Of a DNA stretch of 64,000 bases, positions 33,908 to 41,706 are shown piece by piece. Source of the stretch: Streptomyces sp. AM 2-1-1 (GTDB lineage: Bacteria; Actinomycetota; Actinomycetes; Streptomycetales; Streptomycetaceae); contig NZ_CP119147.1 of assembly GCF_029167645.1 (NCBI RefSeq), positions 3,286,001 through 3,350,000 on the forward strand, read 5' to 3'. The first letter of the stretch is position 1; each line of letters begins with the position of its first letter. A program made the translations under genes and the position numbers. The notes under the pieces were generated by a model. That model was not told the DNA's origin, did no database searches, and worked only from the letters and a program-made list of their open reading frames with translations.

Positions 33908-35077
33908 ATGAGCCGCAGGCCGCTGCTGAACCGCAGGCTGGACGGGCACGGGACGACGATCTTCGCGGAGATGTCGGCCCTGGCGCTCACGACCGGCGCC
34001 ATCAATCTGGGGCAGGGCTTCCCCGACACCGACGGCCCCGAGGAGATCCGCGAGGCCGCCGTCCGGGCCCTGCGCGAGGGCAAGGGCAACCAGTACCCAC
34101 CCGGTCCGGGCGTCCCCGAACTGCGGACGGCCGTCGCCGAACACCAGCGCCGCTTCTACGGCCTCACCTTCGACCCGGACACCGAGGTCCTGGTCACCGC
34201 GGGTGCCACCGAGGGCATCGCCGCGAGCATGCTGGCCCTGCTGGAGCCGGGCGACGAGGTCATCGCCTTCGAGCCCTTCTACGACTCCTACGCCGCGTCC
34301 ATCGCCCTGGCAGGCGGCGTCCGCGTCCCCCTCACCCTGCGCGCCCCCGACTTCCGCCCCGACCTGGACGCTCTGCGGGACGCCGTCACGCCGCGCACCC
34401 GGCTGCTCCTCCTGAACAGCCCGCACAACCCGACCGGCATGGTCCTCACCCGCGAGGAGCTGACCGCGATCGCCCACCTCGCCGTCGAGCACGACCTCCT
34501 CGTCGTCACCGACGAGGTCTACGAGCACCTCGCCTTCGACGGGGAGCACGTCCCCCTCGTCTCGCTGCCCGGTATGCGCGAGCGCACCGTCTCCCTCTCC
34601 TCCGCCGGCAAGACCTTCTCGTACACCGGCTGGAAGATCGGCTGGGTCACCGGCTCCGCCGCCCTGGTCGCCGCCGTCCGGACCGCGAAGCAGTACCTCA
34701 CCTTCGTCAGCGGCGGCCCCCTCCAGTACGCCGTCGCCGAGGCACTGCGCCTGCCCGACGCCTTCTTCACCGGCTTCCGTGAGGACCTGCGCGCCAAGCG
34801 CGACCTCCTCACGGCCGGCCTCACCGCGGCCGGCTTCGAGGTCTACCGCCCCCAGGGCACCTACTTCGTCACCACCGACGTGGCCCCCCTCGGCGCGAAG
34901 GACGGCATCGCCTTCTGCCGCGCCCTGCCGGCACGCGCCGGGGTCGTCGCGGTTCCCAACGCCGTCTTCTACGACGACCGGGAAGCGGGCCGCACCCAGG
35001 TCCGCTTCGCGTTCTGCAAGCGGCCCGACGTCCTCACCGAGGCGGCCGGCCGGCTGCGGGCCGCCTTCGCGGGCTGA
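33908..35077 (+). CDS. Class I/II PLP-dependent aminotransferase
   Basis: A 389-residue aminotransferase of fold type I. NLGQGFPDTDGP near the N-terminus, NSPHNPTGMV at 170-179, TDEVYEHL at 201-208, and Schiff-base Lys235 in SSAGKTFSYTGWKIGW are clear. It most resembles N-succinyldiaminopimelate or methionine/kynurenine-type aminotransferases (DapC/YbdL group); the exact amino donor cannot be told. GGTGGAGAG precedes the ATG. It is monocistronic, with a terminator shared with the convergent YbjN gene. Confidence 0.93.
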   Translation: MSRRPLLNRRLDGHGTTIFAEMSALALTTGAINLGQGFPDTDGPEEIREAAVRALREGKGNQYPPGPGVPELRTAVAEHQRRFYGLTFDPDTEVLVTAGATEGIAASMLALLEPGDEVIAFEPFYDSYAASIALAGGVRVPLTLRAPDFRPDLDALRDAVTPRTRLLLLNSPHNPTGMVLTREELTAIAHLAVEHDLLVVTDEVYEHLAFDGEHVPLVSLPGMRERTVSLSSAGKTFSYTGWKIGWVTGSAALVAAVRTAKQYLTFVSGGPLQYAVAEALRLPDAFFTGFREDLRAKRDLLTAGLTAAGFEVYRPQGTYFVTTDVAPLGAKDGIAFCRALPARAGVVAVPNAVFYDDREAGRTQVRFAFCKRPDVLTEAAGRLRAAFAG

Positions 35078-35109
35078 GCCGTCCCGACCCCGGCCCCGGG
35101 AAACACCGA

Positions 35110-35147
35110 CGGCCGGGGCGGCAGTCGGACGACCGCCGCCCCGGCCG
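35110..35147. terminator. Bidirectional terminator
   Basis: A perfect 13-bp stem CGGCCGGGGCGGC / GCCGCCCCGGCCG with a 12-base loop between the convergent aminotransferase and YbjN-domain genes. Confidence 0.8.
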
Positions 35148-35207
35148 GGCGTCGTGCGTGGTGCGCGCGGGCGCGCCGTACGGGTGCGGCCCGCGGTGCG
35201 AGGCGGA

Positions 35208-35759
35208 TCAGGCCCCGGGGGTGTCGCCCTCGGACCCGGCGGGCTTCTCCCCGGCCGGCGCGAGGCCGAGGCGCTCGACGAGCCACTTGTCGAACTCGAT
35301 GGAGGCGCGGACCCAGCTCACCGTGGAGGACACGAAGTGCTCCAGGGCGACGCCGGTGCCGATGAGCATCTGCGCCTCACCGATCAGGCGGACCGAACCG
35401 GCCTCGCCCTCCTCGCCCTCGTGGGCGTGCGTGTAGACCTTGGGCCACAGGGTCCGGCGGTTCCAGTCGTCGATGGCGTCCAGCAGGACGGCTCGCTGGT
35501 CCAGGTCGTGCGGGCGGTCGTAGAACGTCCGCACCGAGAAGACCTGCTGGTCGGCCTCGCCCCGGAACATGAAGTACGTGCGGAACTCTTCCCACGGCGC
35601 CGCGAGGTCGCCCTCGTCGTCGACGACGAACTTGAGCTCCATCTGCTCCAGGAGCTGCTTGACGAGGTCCTGGTCAGGGACGACGGGGCCCTCCGGTCCT
35701 GCGGCCTGCGGTTCGGGCTGGCCCCCGAAATTAGGAATCGAGGACGGATCGATGCTCAC
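35208..35759 (-). CDS. YbjN-domain protein
   Basis: A 183-residue acidic soluble protein with a YbjN domain (about 30-160), a fold related to type III secretion chaperones. LVKQLLEQMELKFVVDDEGDL and the FMFRGEADQQVFSVRTFYDRP region are typical. Roles in protein stability or regulation are suspected, not established. The GTG at 35759 has GAAGGGAA upstream. The location directly after clpB on the same strand (200 bp) may hint at proteostasis, but each probably has its own promoter. Confidence 0.85.
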   Translation of the reverse strand: MSIDPSSIPNFGGQPEPQAAGPEGPVVPDQDLVKQLLEQMELKFVVDDEGDLAAPWEEFRTYFMFRGEADQQVFSVRTFYDRPHDLDQRAVLLDAIDDWNRRTLWPKVYTHAHEGEEGEAGSVRLIGEAQMLIGTGVALEHFVSSTVSWVRASIEFDKWLVERLGLAPAGEKPAGSEGDTPGA

Positions 35760-35956
35760 CGTTATTTCCCTTCGTGCGGTTGTACGCCATCCTCCCCCAT
35801 GGCGGGCGGGGGATGGCAACCCCCGGCGGGCTCGATCCGCTGCCGGCGGACAGGATCGGACCGTCGCACCCGGACGGGGACGCCGCCCTCGCACGCCCCC
35901 GTCCCCGTCCTCGTACCCCTCGGCCCTTCGTCGTACGGGGTGACGGCCCGCCGCCG

Positions 35957-38593
35957 TCAGCGCACCGCGCCCACGGTCAGCCCGGCGTCGCCGCCGCCGT
36001 CACCGGCCGCCCCGGCGCCCACGTCGCCGCCGGACACGTCCACCCGTACGGTGTCGCCGTCCGTGACCTCGCCCGCGAGGATCTCCCGGGCGAGCCGGTC
36101 GCCGATCGCCGTCTGGATGAGGCGGCGCAGCGGCCGGGCGCCGTAGGCCGGGTCGTTGCCCTTCTCGGCGAGCCAGGCCAGCGCGGCCGGGGTGACGTCG
36201 AGGGTGAGCCTGCGCTGGGCGAGCCGCTCGGCGAGGCGGTCGATCTGGAGCCCCGCGATGTGGGCCAGCTCGTCGCCGCTGAGCGCGGAGAAGACGACCA
36301 GGTCGTCCAGCCGGTTCAGGAACTCCGGCTTGAACGAGGCGCGTACGACCTCCAGCACCCGCTCCTTCTTCACCTCGGGCTTGATCAGCGGGTCGACCAG
36401 GAACTGGCTGCCGAGGTTGGAGGTCAGGATCAGGATGGTGTTGCGGAAGTCCACCGTCCGGCCCTGGCCGTCCGTGAGCCGGCCGTCGTCGAGGACCTGG
36501 AGCAGGATGTCGAAGACCTCGGGGTGGGCCTTCTCCACCTCGTCGAGCAGCACGACGCTGTAGGGGCGGCGGCGGACCGCCTCCGTGAGCTGGCCGCCCT
36601 CCTCGTAGCCGACGTACCCGGGCGGGGCGCCGACCAGCCGCGCGACGCTGTGCTTCTCGCTGTACTCGCTCATGTCGATGCGGACCATGGCGCGTTCGTC
36701 GTCGAAGAGGAAGTCCGCCAGCGCCTTCGCCAGCTCCGTCTTGCCGACGCCGGTGGGGCCGAGGAAGAGGAACGATCCGGTCGGCCGGTCGGGGTCGGCG
36801 ATGCCGGCCCGGGTCCGGCGTACCGCGTCCGACACCGCGCGGACGGCCTCGGTCTGGCCGATCAGGCGCCTGCCGAGCTCGTCCTCCATCCGCAGCAGCT
36901 TCTGCGTCTCGCCCTCCAGCAGGCGTCCGGCCGGAATGCCCGTCCAGGCGCCGACCACGTCGGCGATGTCGTCGGAGCCGACCTCGTCCTTGACCAGAGT
37001 CTCCTTCGGCGTCTCGGCGGCGACCTGTTCGGCCTCGGTGGCCTCCTCCAGTTCGCGTTCCAGCCCGGGGATCTCGCCGTAGAGGAGCTGGGAGGCGGTG
37101 TCGAAGTCGCCGTCGCGCTGGGCGCGTTCGGCTTGGCCGCGCAGGTCGTCGAGGCGTTCCTTCAGCTCGCCGACCCGGTTGAGGCCCTGCTTCTCCTTCT
37201 CCCAGCGGGCGGTGAGGCCGCGCAGCTCCTCCTCCTTGTCGGCGAGGTCGCGGCGGAGCTTCTCCAGCCGCTGCCGGGAGGCGGGGTCGGTCTCGTTCTT
37301 GAGCGCCAGCTCTTCCATGTGGAAGCGGTCCACGACGCGCTGCAGTTCGTCGATCTCGACGGGCGAGGAGTCGATCTCCATGCGCAGCCGGGAGGCGGCC
37401 TCGTCGACGAGGTCGATCGCCTTGTCCGGGAGGAAGCGGGAGGTGATGTAGCGGTCGGACAGGGTCGCGGCGGCCACCAGCGCGGCGTCCGCGATGGAGA
37501 CCTTGTGGTGGGCCTCGTAGCGCCCCTTAAGTCCGCGCAGGATCGCGATGGTGTCCTCGACGCTGGGCTCGGCGACCAGGACCTGCTGGAAGCGGCGTTC
37601 CAGGGCGGGGTCCTTCTCGATGCGCTCGCGGTACTCGTCGAGCGTGGTCGCGCCGACCATCCGGAGCTCGCCGCGGGCCAGCATGGGCTTGAGCATGTTG
37701 CCCGCGTCCATGGCGGAGTCGCCGCCGGCTCCGGCGCCGACGACCGTGTGCAGCTCGTCGATGAAGGTGATGACCCGGCCGTCGCTCTCCTTGATCTCGG
37801 AGAGGACGGTCTTCAGCCGCTCCTCGAACTCGCCCCGGTACTTCGCGCCCGCGACCATCGCCCCGAGGTCGAGGGAGACGAGCCGCTTGTCGCGCAGCGA
37901 CTCGGGCACGTCGCCCTTGACGATGCGCTGGGCGAGCCCTTCGACCACGGCGGTCTTGCCGACGCCGGGCTCCCCGATGAGGACCGGGTTGTTCTTCGTA
38001 CGGCGGGACAGCACCTGTACGACGCGGCGGATCTCCTGGTCCCGGCCGATGACCGGGTCGAGCTTGCCCTCGCGGGCCGCCGCCGTGAAGTCCGTACCGA
38101 ACTTCTCCAGGGCCTTGTACTGGCCCTCCGGGTCCGGTGTGGTCACCCGTCGTCCTCCCCTGCTCTTCTCGAACGCGGCCAGCAGCTTCTTCGCGCCGGC
38201 TCCCTGCGCACCGAGGATCTCACCGGCCCGGCCGCCCTTCTCGGCGACCGCGATCAGCAGGTGCTCGGTGGAGACGTACTCGTCGCCGAGGTCCTTGGCG
38301 CGCCGCGCGGCGTCCTCGACCACGGCGAGCAACTCGCGGTTGGGCTGCGGCGGTGCCACGGTGGAACCGGTGACGCTGGGCAGCGCGGCGAGCAGTTGCT
38401 CGGTCCGGGTGCGGACGGCGGCCTGGTCGGCCTCCGTCGCGGCCAGCAGATCGATGATGTTCTCGTTGTCCTCGCCCGCGAGCAGCGCGAGCAGCAGGTG
38501 TGCGGGGGTCAGGTCGGGGTGTCCGTCCTTCACGGCCCTGCCGGTGGCCGCGGTGAGGGCGTCCCTGCTCTTGTTGGTCAGCTCGGCGTCCAC
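35957..38593 (-). CDS. clpB: ClpB disaggregase (Hsp104/ClpB AAA+ chaperone)
   Basis: An ATP-driven hexameric disaggregase that works with DnaK to rescue aggregated proteins. It has 878 residues: Clp-N domain (1-145), first AAA+ module with Walker A GEPGVGKT at 207-214, the coiled-coil M domain (about 410-525), second AAA+ module with [14 protein letters not shown] and the GYVG-type pore loop [11 protein letters not shown], then a short C-domain and a Gly/Asp tail. The ATG at 38593 follows GAGGAGACAGCG. A HAIR element at 38671-38691 shows HspR control, so it belongs to the dnaK regulon, as known in streptomycetes. Confidence 0.98.
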   Translation of the reverse strand: MDAELTNKSRDALTAATGRAVKDGHPDLTPAHLLLALLAGEDNENIIDLLAATEADQAAVRTRTEQLLAALPSVTGSTVAPPQPNRELLAVVEDAARRAKDLGDEYVSTEHLLIAVAEKGGRAGEILGAQGAGAKKLLAAFEKSRGGRRVTTPDPEGQYKALEKFGTDFTAAAREGKLDPVIGRDQEIRRVVQVLSRRTKNNPVLIGEPGVGKTAVVEGLAQRIVKGDVPESLRDKRLVSLDLGAMVAGAKYRGEFEERLKTVLSEIKESDGRVITFIDELHTVVGAGAGGDSAMDAGNMLKPMLARGELRMVGATTLDEYRERIEKDPALERRFQQVLVAEPSVEDTIAILRGLKGRYEAHHKVSIADAALVAAATLSDRYITSRFLPDKAIDLVDEAASRLRMEIDSSPVEIDELQRVVDRFHMEELALKNETDPASRQRLEKLRRDLADKEEELRGLTARWEKEKQGLNRVGELKERLDDLRGQAERAQRDGDFDTASQLLYGEIPGLERELEEATEAEQVAAETPKETLVKDEVGSDDIADVVGAWTGIPAGRLLEGETQKLLRMEDELGRRLIGQTEAVRAVSDAVRRTRAGIADPDRPTGSFLFLGPTGVGKTELAKALADFLFDDERAMVRIDMSEYSEKHSVARLVGAPPGYVGYEEGGQLTEAVRRRPYSVVLLDEVEKAHPEVFDILLQVLDDGRLTDGQGRTVDFRNTILILTSNLGSQFLVDPLIKPEVKKERVLEVVRASFKPEFLNRLDDLVVFSALSGDELAHIAGLQIDRLAERLAQRRLTLDVTPAALAWLAEKGNDPAYGARPLRRLIQTAIGDRLAREILAGEVTDGDTVRVDVSGGDVGAGAAGDGGGDAGLTVGAVR

Positions 38594-38670
38594 GTGCGCT
38601 GTCTCCTCCTCGACGATCGCGTCCTGCCCGGGCTCGTCGCCCGGTCCTTGCTTCCCTCAACGTGCGTAAA

Positions 38671-38691
38671 GTTGAGTCTATTCCACTCAAG
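38671..38691. promoter_or_regulatory. HAIR element (HspR operator) of clpB
   Basis: GTTGAGT, seven bases, ACTCAAG: one mismatch from the HAIR consensus CTTGAGT-N7-ACTCAAG. It is 78 bp upstream of the clpB start. Confidence 0.95.
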
Positions 38692-38768
38692 GCCGAACCA
38701 CGACGCGCGCGGCCACCGCGGCCGCCACCGGGCGGCGGCGCGGCGCGCCGCCTGCATACGCTTCGCCC

Positions 38769-39173
38769 ATGGCCGTCGACGTACGCAATCCCAGCCCCGA
38801 GTACCTCGCCTTCTGGCGGGAGTACCACCTCTGCACCCTGACCACCCTCCGCCCGGACGGCACCCCGCACGTCGTGCCGGTGGGCGTGACCTACGACCCC
38901 GAGGAGGGGGTGGCCCGGGTGATCACGGACGGGGGGAGCCGCAAGGTCGCCCATGTACGGGCGGCGGGGCCCGAGGGGGCGCGGGTCGCCGTCTGCCAGG
39001 CGCACCGCGCCCGCTGGGCGACGCTGGAGGGCCGCGCGACGATCCGGACCGAACGGGAGGTCGTCGAGGACGCCGAGCGCCGTTACGAGGAGCGGTACGG
39101 GCGCCGCCCGAGGGTCAACCCGACCCGCGTCGTCATCGAGATCGCGCTGGACCGGGCCCTCGGCCGGGCCTGA
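38769..39173 (+). CDS. PPOX-class pyridoxamine 5'-phosphate oxidase-like protein
   Basis: A 134-residue split beta-barrel flavin/F420-binding protein. LCTLTTLRPDGTPHVVPVGVTYD at the N-terminus and TDGGSRKVAHVR, VAVCQAHRARWATLEGRA are typical of the small F420-dependent group of actinobacteria. Members reduce or oxidise small substrates with FMN or F420; the substrate is unknown. The ribosome binding site is weak, and the divergent clpB promoter with its HAIR site lies 78 bp away. Confidence 0.88.
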   Translation: MAVDVRNPSPEYLAFWREYHLCTLTTLRPDGTPHVVPVGVTYDPEEGVARVITDGGSRKVAHVRAAGPEGARVAVCQAHRARWATLEGRATIRTEREVVEDAERRYEERYGRRPRVNPTRVVIEIALDRALGRA

Positions 39174-39236
39174 CCCCGCGGGCGGAACCGGGCGGGGCGG
39201 GGGCGGGGCAGGACTCCGCACACCACCGGGCACAAG

Positions 39237-39278
39237 CACAGCGGCGCCACCGTGTCAGGTCACGGTGGCGCCGCTGTG
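39237..39278. terminator. Bidirectional terminator
   Basis: A perfect 18-bp stem (39237-39254 with 39261-39278) and a six-base loop, between the PPOX gene and the convergent Rieske-like gene. Confidence 0.88.
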
Positions 39279-39320
39279 TGGGGGAAAGCGCGTGAGCGAT
39301 GTGGTGGTTCGGGGGATCGC

Positions 39321-39641
39321 TCAGGCGCTTCGGGGGGTGGCGGAGATGGTCTCGGGGTCGAACAGTTCGTGGTCGCGCTGGTCCAGATTGACGAAGATCA
39401 TGCCGTACCTCACGGCGCAGCGGACGGGCTGCGGGGCGCCGCGCGGCCGGCGCAGACAGCGGTAGGCGCGGATCTCCTCGCCCTCCTCCATCACGACGAC
39501 CACGGGCTCACCGAGCAGGGTGACCATGAGCGAGTCACCCGGGCCCGGCAGGGCGGTGAGCAGATCCACGAAGTGCCACCCTGAGCGATAGGCCGAAGCC
39601 ATCTCTCGCCGGAAGATCCGGTCGTCCGGCGGGGTGGTCAT
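39321..39641 (-). CDS. Small Rieske-like protein with altered cluster ligands
   Basis: A 106-residue protein not recognised as a named family. The stretch GPGDSLMVTLLGEPVVVVMEEG, then C62-L-R64-R-P-R-G, then C75-A-V-R78-Y-G follows the layout of a Rieske [2Fe-2S] domain (C-x-H-R-G and C-x-x-H-G), but both ligand histidines are arginines and the spacing between cysteines is short. A normal Rieske cluster is therefore unlikely. Its ATG overlaps the stop codon of the DIGW-repeat gene as ATGA, so the two are translationally coupled and probably work together. No membrane segment or signal peptide is seen. The fold call is my inference from motif order; the coding call is firmer. Confidence 0.7.
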   Translation of the reverse strand: MTTPPDDRIFRREMASAYRSGWHFVDLLTALPGPGDSLMVTLLGEPVVVVMEEGEEIRAYRCLRRPRGAPQPVRCAVRYGMIFVNLDQRDHELFDPETISATPRSA

Positions 39642-40084
39642 GCGTCTACGGAAGCCGGGGCCGACCAGCCGATGTCGCCCCGCGTCTTGTCGGGGGCCAC
39701 CCAGCCGATGTCACCGGGCGTCGCCGAAGCCTGGACGGCCCAGCCGATGTCGCCCCGCGCCTTGTCGGGCGCCACCCAGCCGATGTCGCCCCGCGTCCTG
39801 TCCGGCGCCACCCAGCCGATGTCACCGGACGTCGCCGAAGCCTGGACGGCCCAGCCGATGTCGCGCTGCGTCTTGTCGGGCGTCACCCAGCCGATGTCGC
39901 CGGGCGTCGCCGAAGCCTCGCTGCTCCAGCCAATGTCCCCCGGGACAGCAGCTGCCTCACCGTTCCAGCCGATGTCGCCCGCTTGCACCAGCCCAAGACC
40001 CAGGGCCGCGACGAACGAGGCGGCAAGCACCGAGCGAAGCATTCGCTTATCCATAGTCGGCTTCGTCCTCACTTGTGGATTCAT
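39638..40084 (-). CDS. Secreted DIGW-repeat protein
   Basis: A 148-residue protein of unknown function. A signal-peptide-like segment (basic 1-17, hydrophobic 19-34, AVQA-like cleavage near 35) leads straight into nine DIGW motifs starting at residues 37, 50, 63, 75, 88, 100, 112, 125 and 137, a period of 12 or 13. Spacers are of two kinds: VAPDKTRG-like (12-residue period) and AVQASATPG-like (13-residue period). No Cys. Highly regular repeats with an invariant Trp suggest a structural surface protein, a multi-core peptide precursor, or a ligand array. The start is the first ATG at 40084, with GGGGG close upstream; ATGs at residues 11 and 15 are alternatives. It is coupled to the Rieske-like gene downstream and divergent from a LuxR-type regulator. 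Confidence 0.82.
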   Translation of the reverse strand: MNPQVRTKPTMDKRMLRSVLAASFVAALGLGLVQAGDIGWNGEAAAVPGDIGWSSEASATPGDIGWVTPDKTQRDIGWAVQASATSGDIGWVAPDRTRGDIGWVAPDKARGDIGWAVQASATPGDIGWVAPDKTRGDIGWSAPASVDA

Positions 40085-40183
40085 CTCCCCCCGCTGCTAA
40101 GACGATGTCTCACGCGACCCTGTGAACACCACAGAGTCGATGCATCATGTTCTTGCATGTTCAGGAACCTGGGGGGTGTAGAA

Positions 40184-41167
40184 ATGATCACAAGGGACAC
40201 AAAAACGACACATCCTCACGGGATCACCGAACTGTGTGAGGAAGGAAGGCGTCTCTACTCGGGTGCGCTGCGCTCCGGACGCATCGCACGGTACGAGGTC
40301 GAACCGGCTCCGTGCCTGATGGAGTTCGCCCTGTTGCACGCCGACCCCGACGACCCCGACTGGTTGCGACCGGTACCGCCGTCCACCGCGCTCGCGCAGC
40401 ACGTGAACCCGGTGGAGCGCGAGATACAGGAGCGCCGGCAGCTCTCGGCCCTCCTCGCCCAGTCCTTCGAGCCCTTCCTGGACATCAGCGCGCAGGGCCC
40501 GCCCGCCACCCACGCCATCACCGTGCTGGAGGGCAGGAACCGGATCAACGACGCCCTGGACGTCGCCACCGCAGAGTGCCGCACCGAGGTCCTCACCGTC
40601 CAGCCGGGGGGCGGAAGGAACGAGGACCGGCTGGGAAAGGCGCTGGAACGCGGCCTCTCCGTCGTCCACCGCGGCATCCGCATGCGCACCCTGTACCAGC
40701 ACACCGTCCGCTACAGCCCCAGCACCCTGGCCTACGCGGAACGCATCGCCGACGTGAACGTCGAGATCAGGACGTCCGAGGAGCTCATCGAGCGCCTCAT
40801 CATCTTCGACGACACCGTCGCCTTCATCCCGGCGCAGGACGACCGCCAAGTCGCCCTGGAACTCCGCCACCCGGGGCTGGTCGCCTATCTCGCGTCGGTC
40901 TTCGAGAAGTTCTGGGCCCATGCCACCCCGCTCCTGGAGGAGGTCCGGTACGAGCCCACGCCGGACGGCATCAGCGCCGTCCAGCGCTCCATCGCCCAAC
41001 TCCTCGTGGAGGGGCACGTGGACGACTCGATCGCGCGTCGGCTCGGGATGAACGTACGGACCTGCCGGGCGCACATCGCCAAACTCGCCGCCACCCTGGG
41101 CAGCAGCAGCCGCGCCCAACTCGGCTACCTGATCGCCCAGTCGGGCATCCTCACCAGGGACTCCTGA
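40184..41167 (+). CDS. LuxR-type regulator with TrmB/PLD-like sensor half
   Basis: A 327-residue regulator. The C-terminal LuxR-type HTH (about 265-325) reads GISAVQRSIAQLLVEGHVDDSIARRLGMNVRTCRAHIAKLAATLG. The N-terminal and central parts resemble the effector half of TrmB-like/PLD-fold regulators common in streptomycetes, with ITVLEGRNRINDALDVATAECRTEVLTVQPGG. No receiver domain, so it is not a typical two-component protein. GGGGGG seven bases before the ATG at 40184 fixes the start. It is divergent from the DIGW/Rieske-like operon across 99 bp, so that operon is the likely target. The ligand is unknown. Confidence 0.88.
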   Translation: MITRDTKTTHPHGITELCEEGRRLYSGALRSGRIARYEVEPAPCLMEFALLHADPDDPDWLRPVPPSTALAQHVNPVEREIQERRQLSALLAQSFEPFLDISAQGPPATHAITVLEGRNRINDALDVATAECRTEVLTVQPGGGRNEDRLGKALERGLSVVHRGIRMRTLYQHTVRYSPSTLAYAERIADVNVEIRTSEELIERLIIFDDTVAFIPAQDDRQVALELRHPGLVAYLASVFEKFWAHATPLLEEVRYEPTPDGISAVQRSIAQLLVEGHVDDSIARRLGMNVRTCRAHIAKLAATLGSSSRAQLGYLIAQSGILTRDS

Positions 41168-41189
41168 CAGCGGGTCGCACATGACGAGA

Positions 41190-41223
41190 GGCCCGCCCCC
41201 CGGATCGACCGGTTGGGCGGGCC
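41190..41223. terminator. Bidirectional terminator after the LuxR-type gene and hspR
   Basis: GGCCCGCCC (41190-41198) pairs with GGGCGGGCC (41215-41223); a 16-base loop. It lies between convergent genes and ends the dnaK operon on the minus strand. Confidence 0.75.
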
Positions 41224-41258
41224 CCTGCACGGGAGACGGACCTACGGCCCGTCCGGCG

Positions 41259-41705
41259 TCACTCCTTCGGCCGCTTGGGCCGCCAGACCACGAGCGCGCT
41301 GGTCTGCCGCGGGTCCTGGTACGGCACGAGGTCGCGCCGGTAGGAGGCGTGGACCTGGGCCTCGCGCTGCCGCATGGCGACCGCCGCGCCGTCCACCGCG
41401 TCGGAGAGCTCGGCGACGCGCTGCTGGAGCGCGGCGACCTGGTTCTCCAGCTCGATGATGCGCTTGATACCGGCCAGGTTGATGCCCTCGTCCTGCGACA
41501 GCTGCTGCACGGTGCGCAGCAGCTCGATGTCGCGGGAGGAGTAGCGCCGGCCCCGTCCGGCCGTGCGGTCCGGGGAGACCAGGCCGAGGCGGTCGTACTG
41601 GCGCAGTGTCTGCGGGTGCAGGCCCGAGAGCTGGGCCGCGATCGAGATCACGTACACCGGTGACTCGTCGGTCAGCTCGTACGGGTTACGTCTGCGGCCT
41701 TCCAT
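41259..41705 (-). CDS. hspR: HspR heat-shock repressor (MerR family)
   Basis: A 148-residue repressor of the dnaK operon and clpB. The MerR-type winged HTH (about 17-85) reads YVISIAAQLSGLHPQTLRQYDRLGLVSP; a coiled coil (78-112) mediates dimerisation, and a basic tail ends RPKRPKE. It binds HAIR elements with DnaK as co-repressor, a feedback loop established in streptomycetes. It is the last gene of dnaK-grpE-dnaJ-hspR, its ATG one base beyond the dnaJ stop; GGGAGC lies upstream. Confidence 0.97.
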   Translation of the reverse strand: MEGRRRNPYELTDESPVYVISIAAQLSGLHPQTLRQYDRLGLVSPDRTAGRGRRYSSRDIELLRTVQQLSQDEGINLAGIKRIIELENQVAALQQRVAELSDAVDGAAVAMRQREAQVHASYRRDLVPYQDPRQTSALVVWRPKRPKE

Positions 41706-41706
41706 C

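Noticed and set aside
35774..39295. 1173-codon open frame antisense to clpB
   Set aside because: A mirror of the ClpB codon pattern; no ribosome binding site and no domains. Same reasoning for the frames antisense to dnaK (44061-45569), to the EtfD-like gene (46683-49181) and to the PstS-like gene (9194-11296).
39638..40084. Regular 36-39 bp DNA repeats considered as a CRISPR array
   Set aside because: Period and sequence vary in codon-sized steps, spacers are themselves repeated, the frame stays open throughout, and no cas genes are present. It is a coding repeat.
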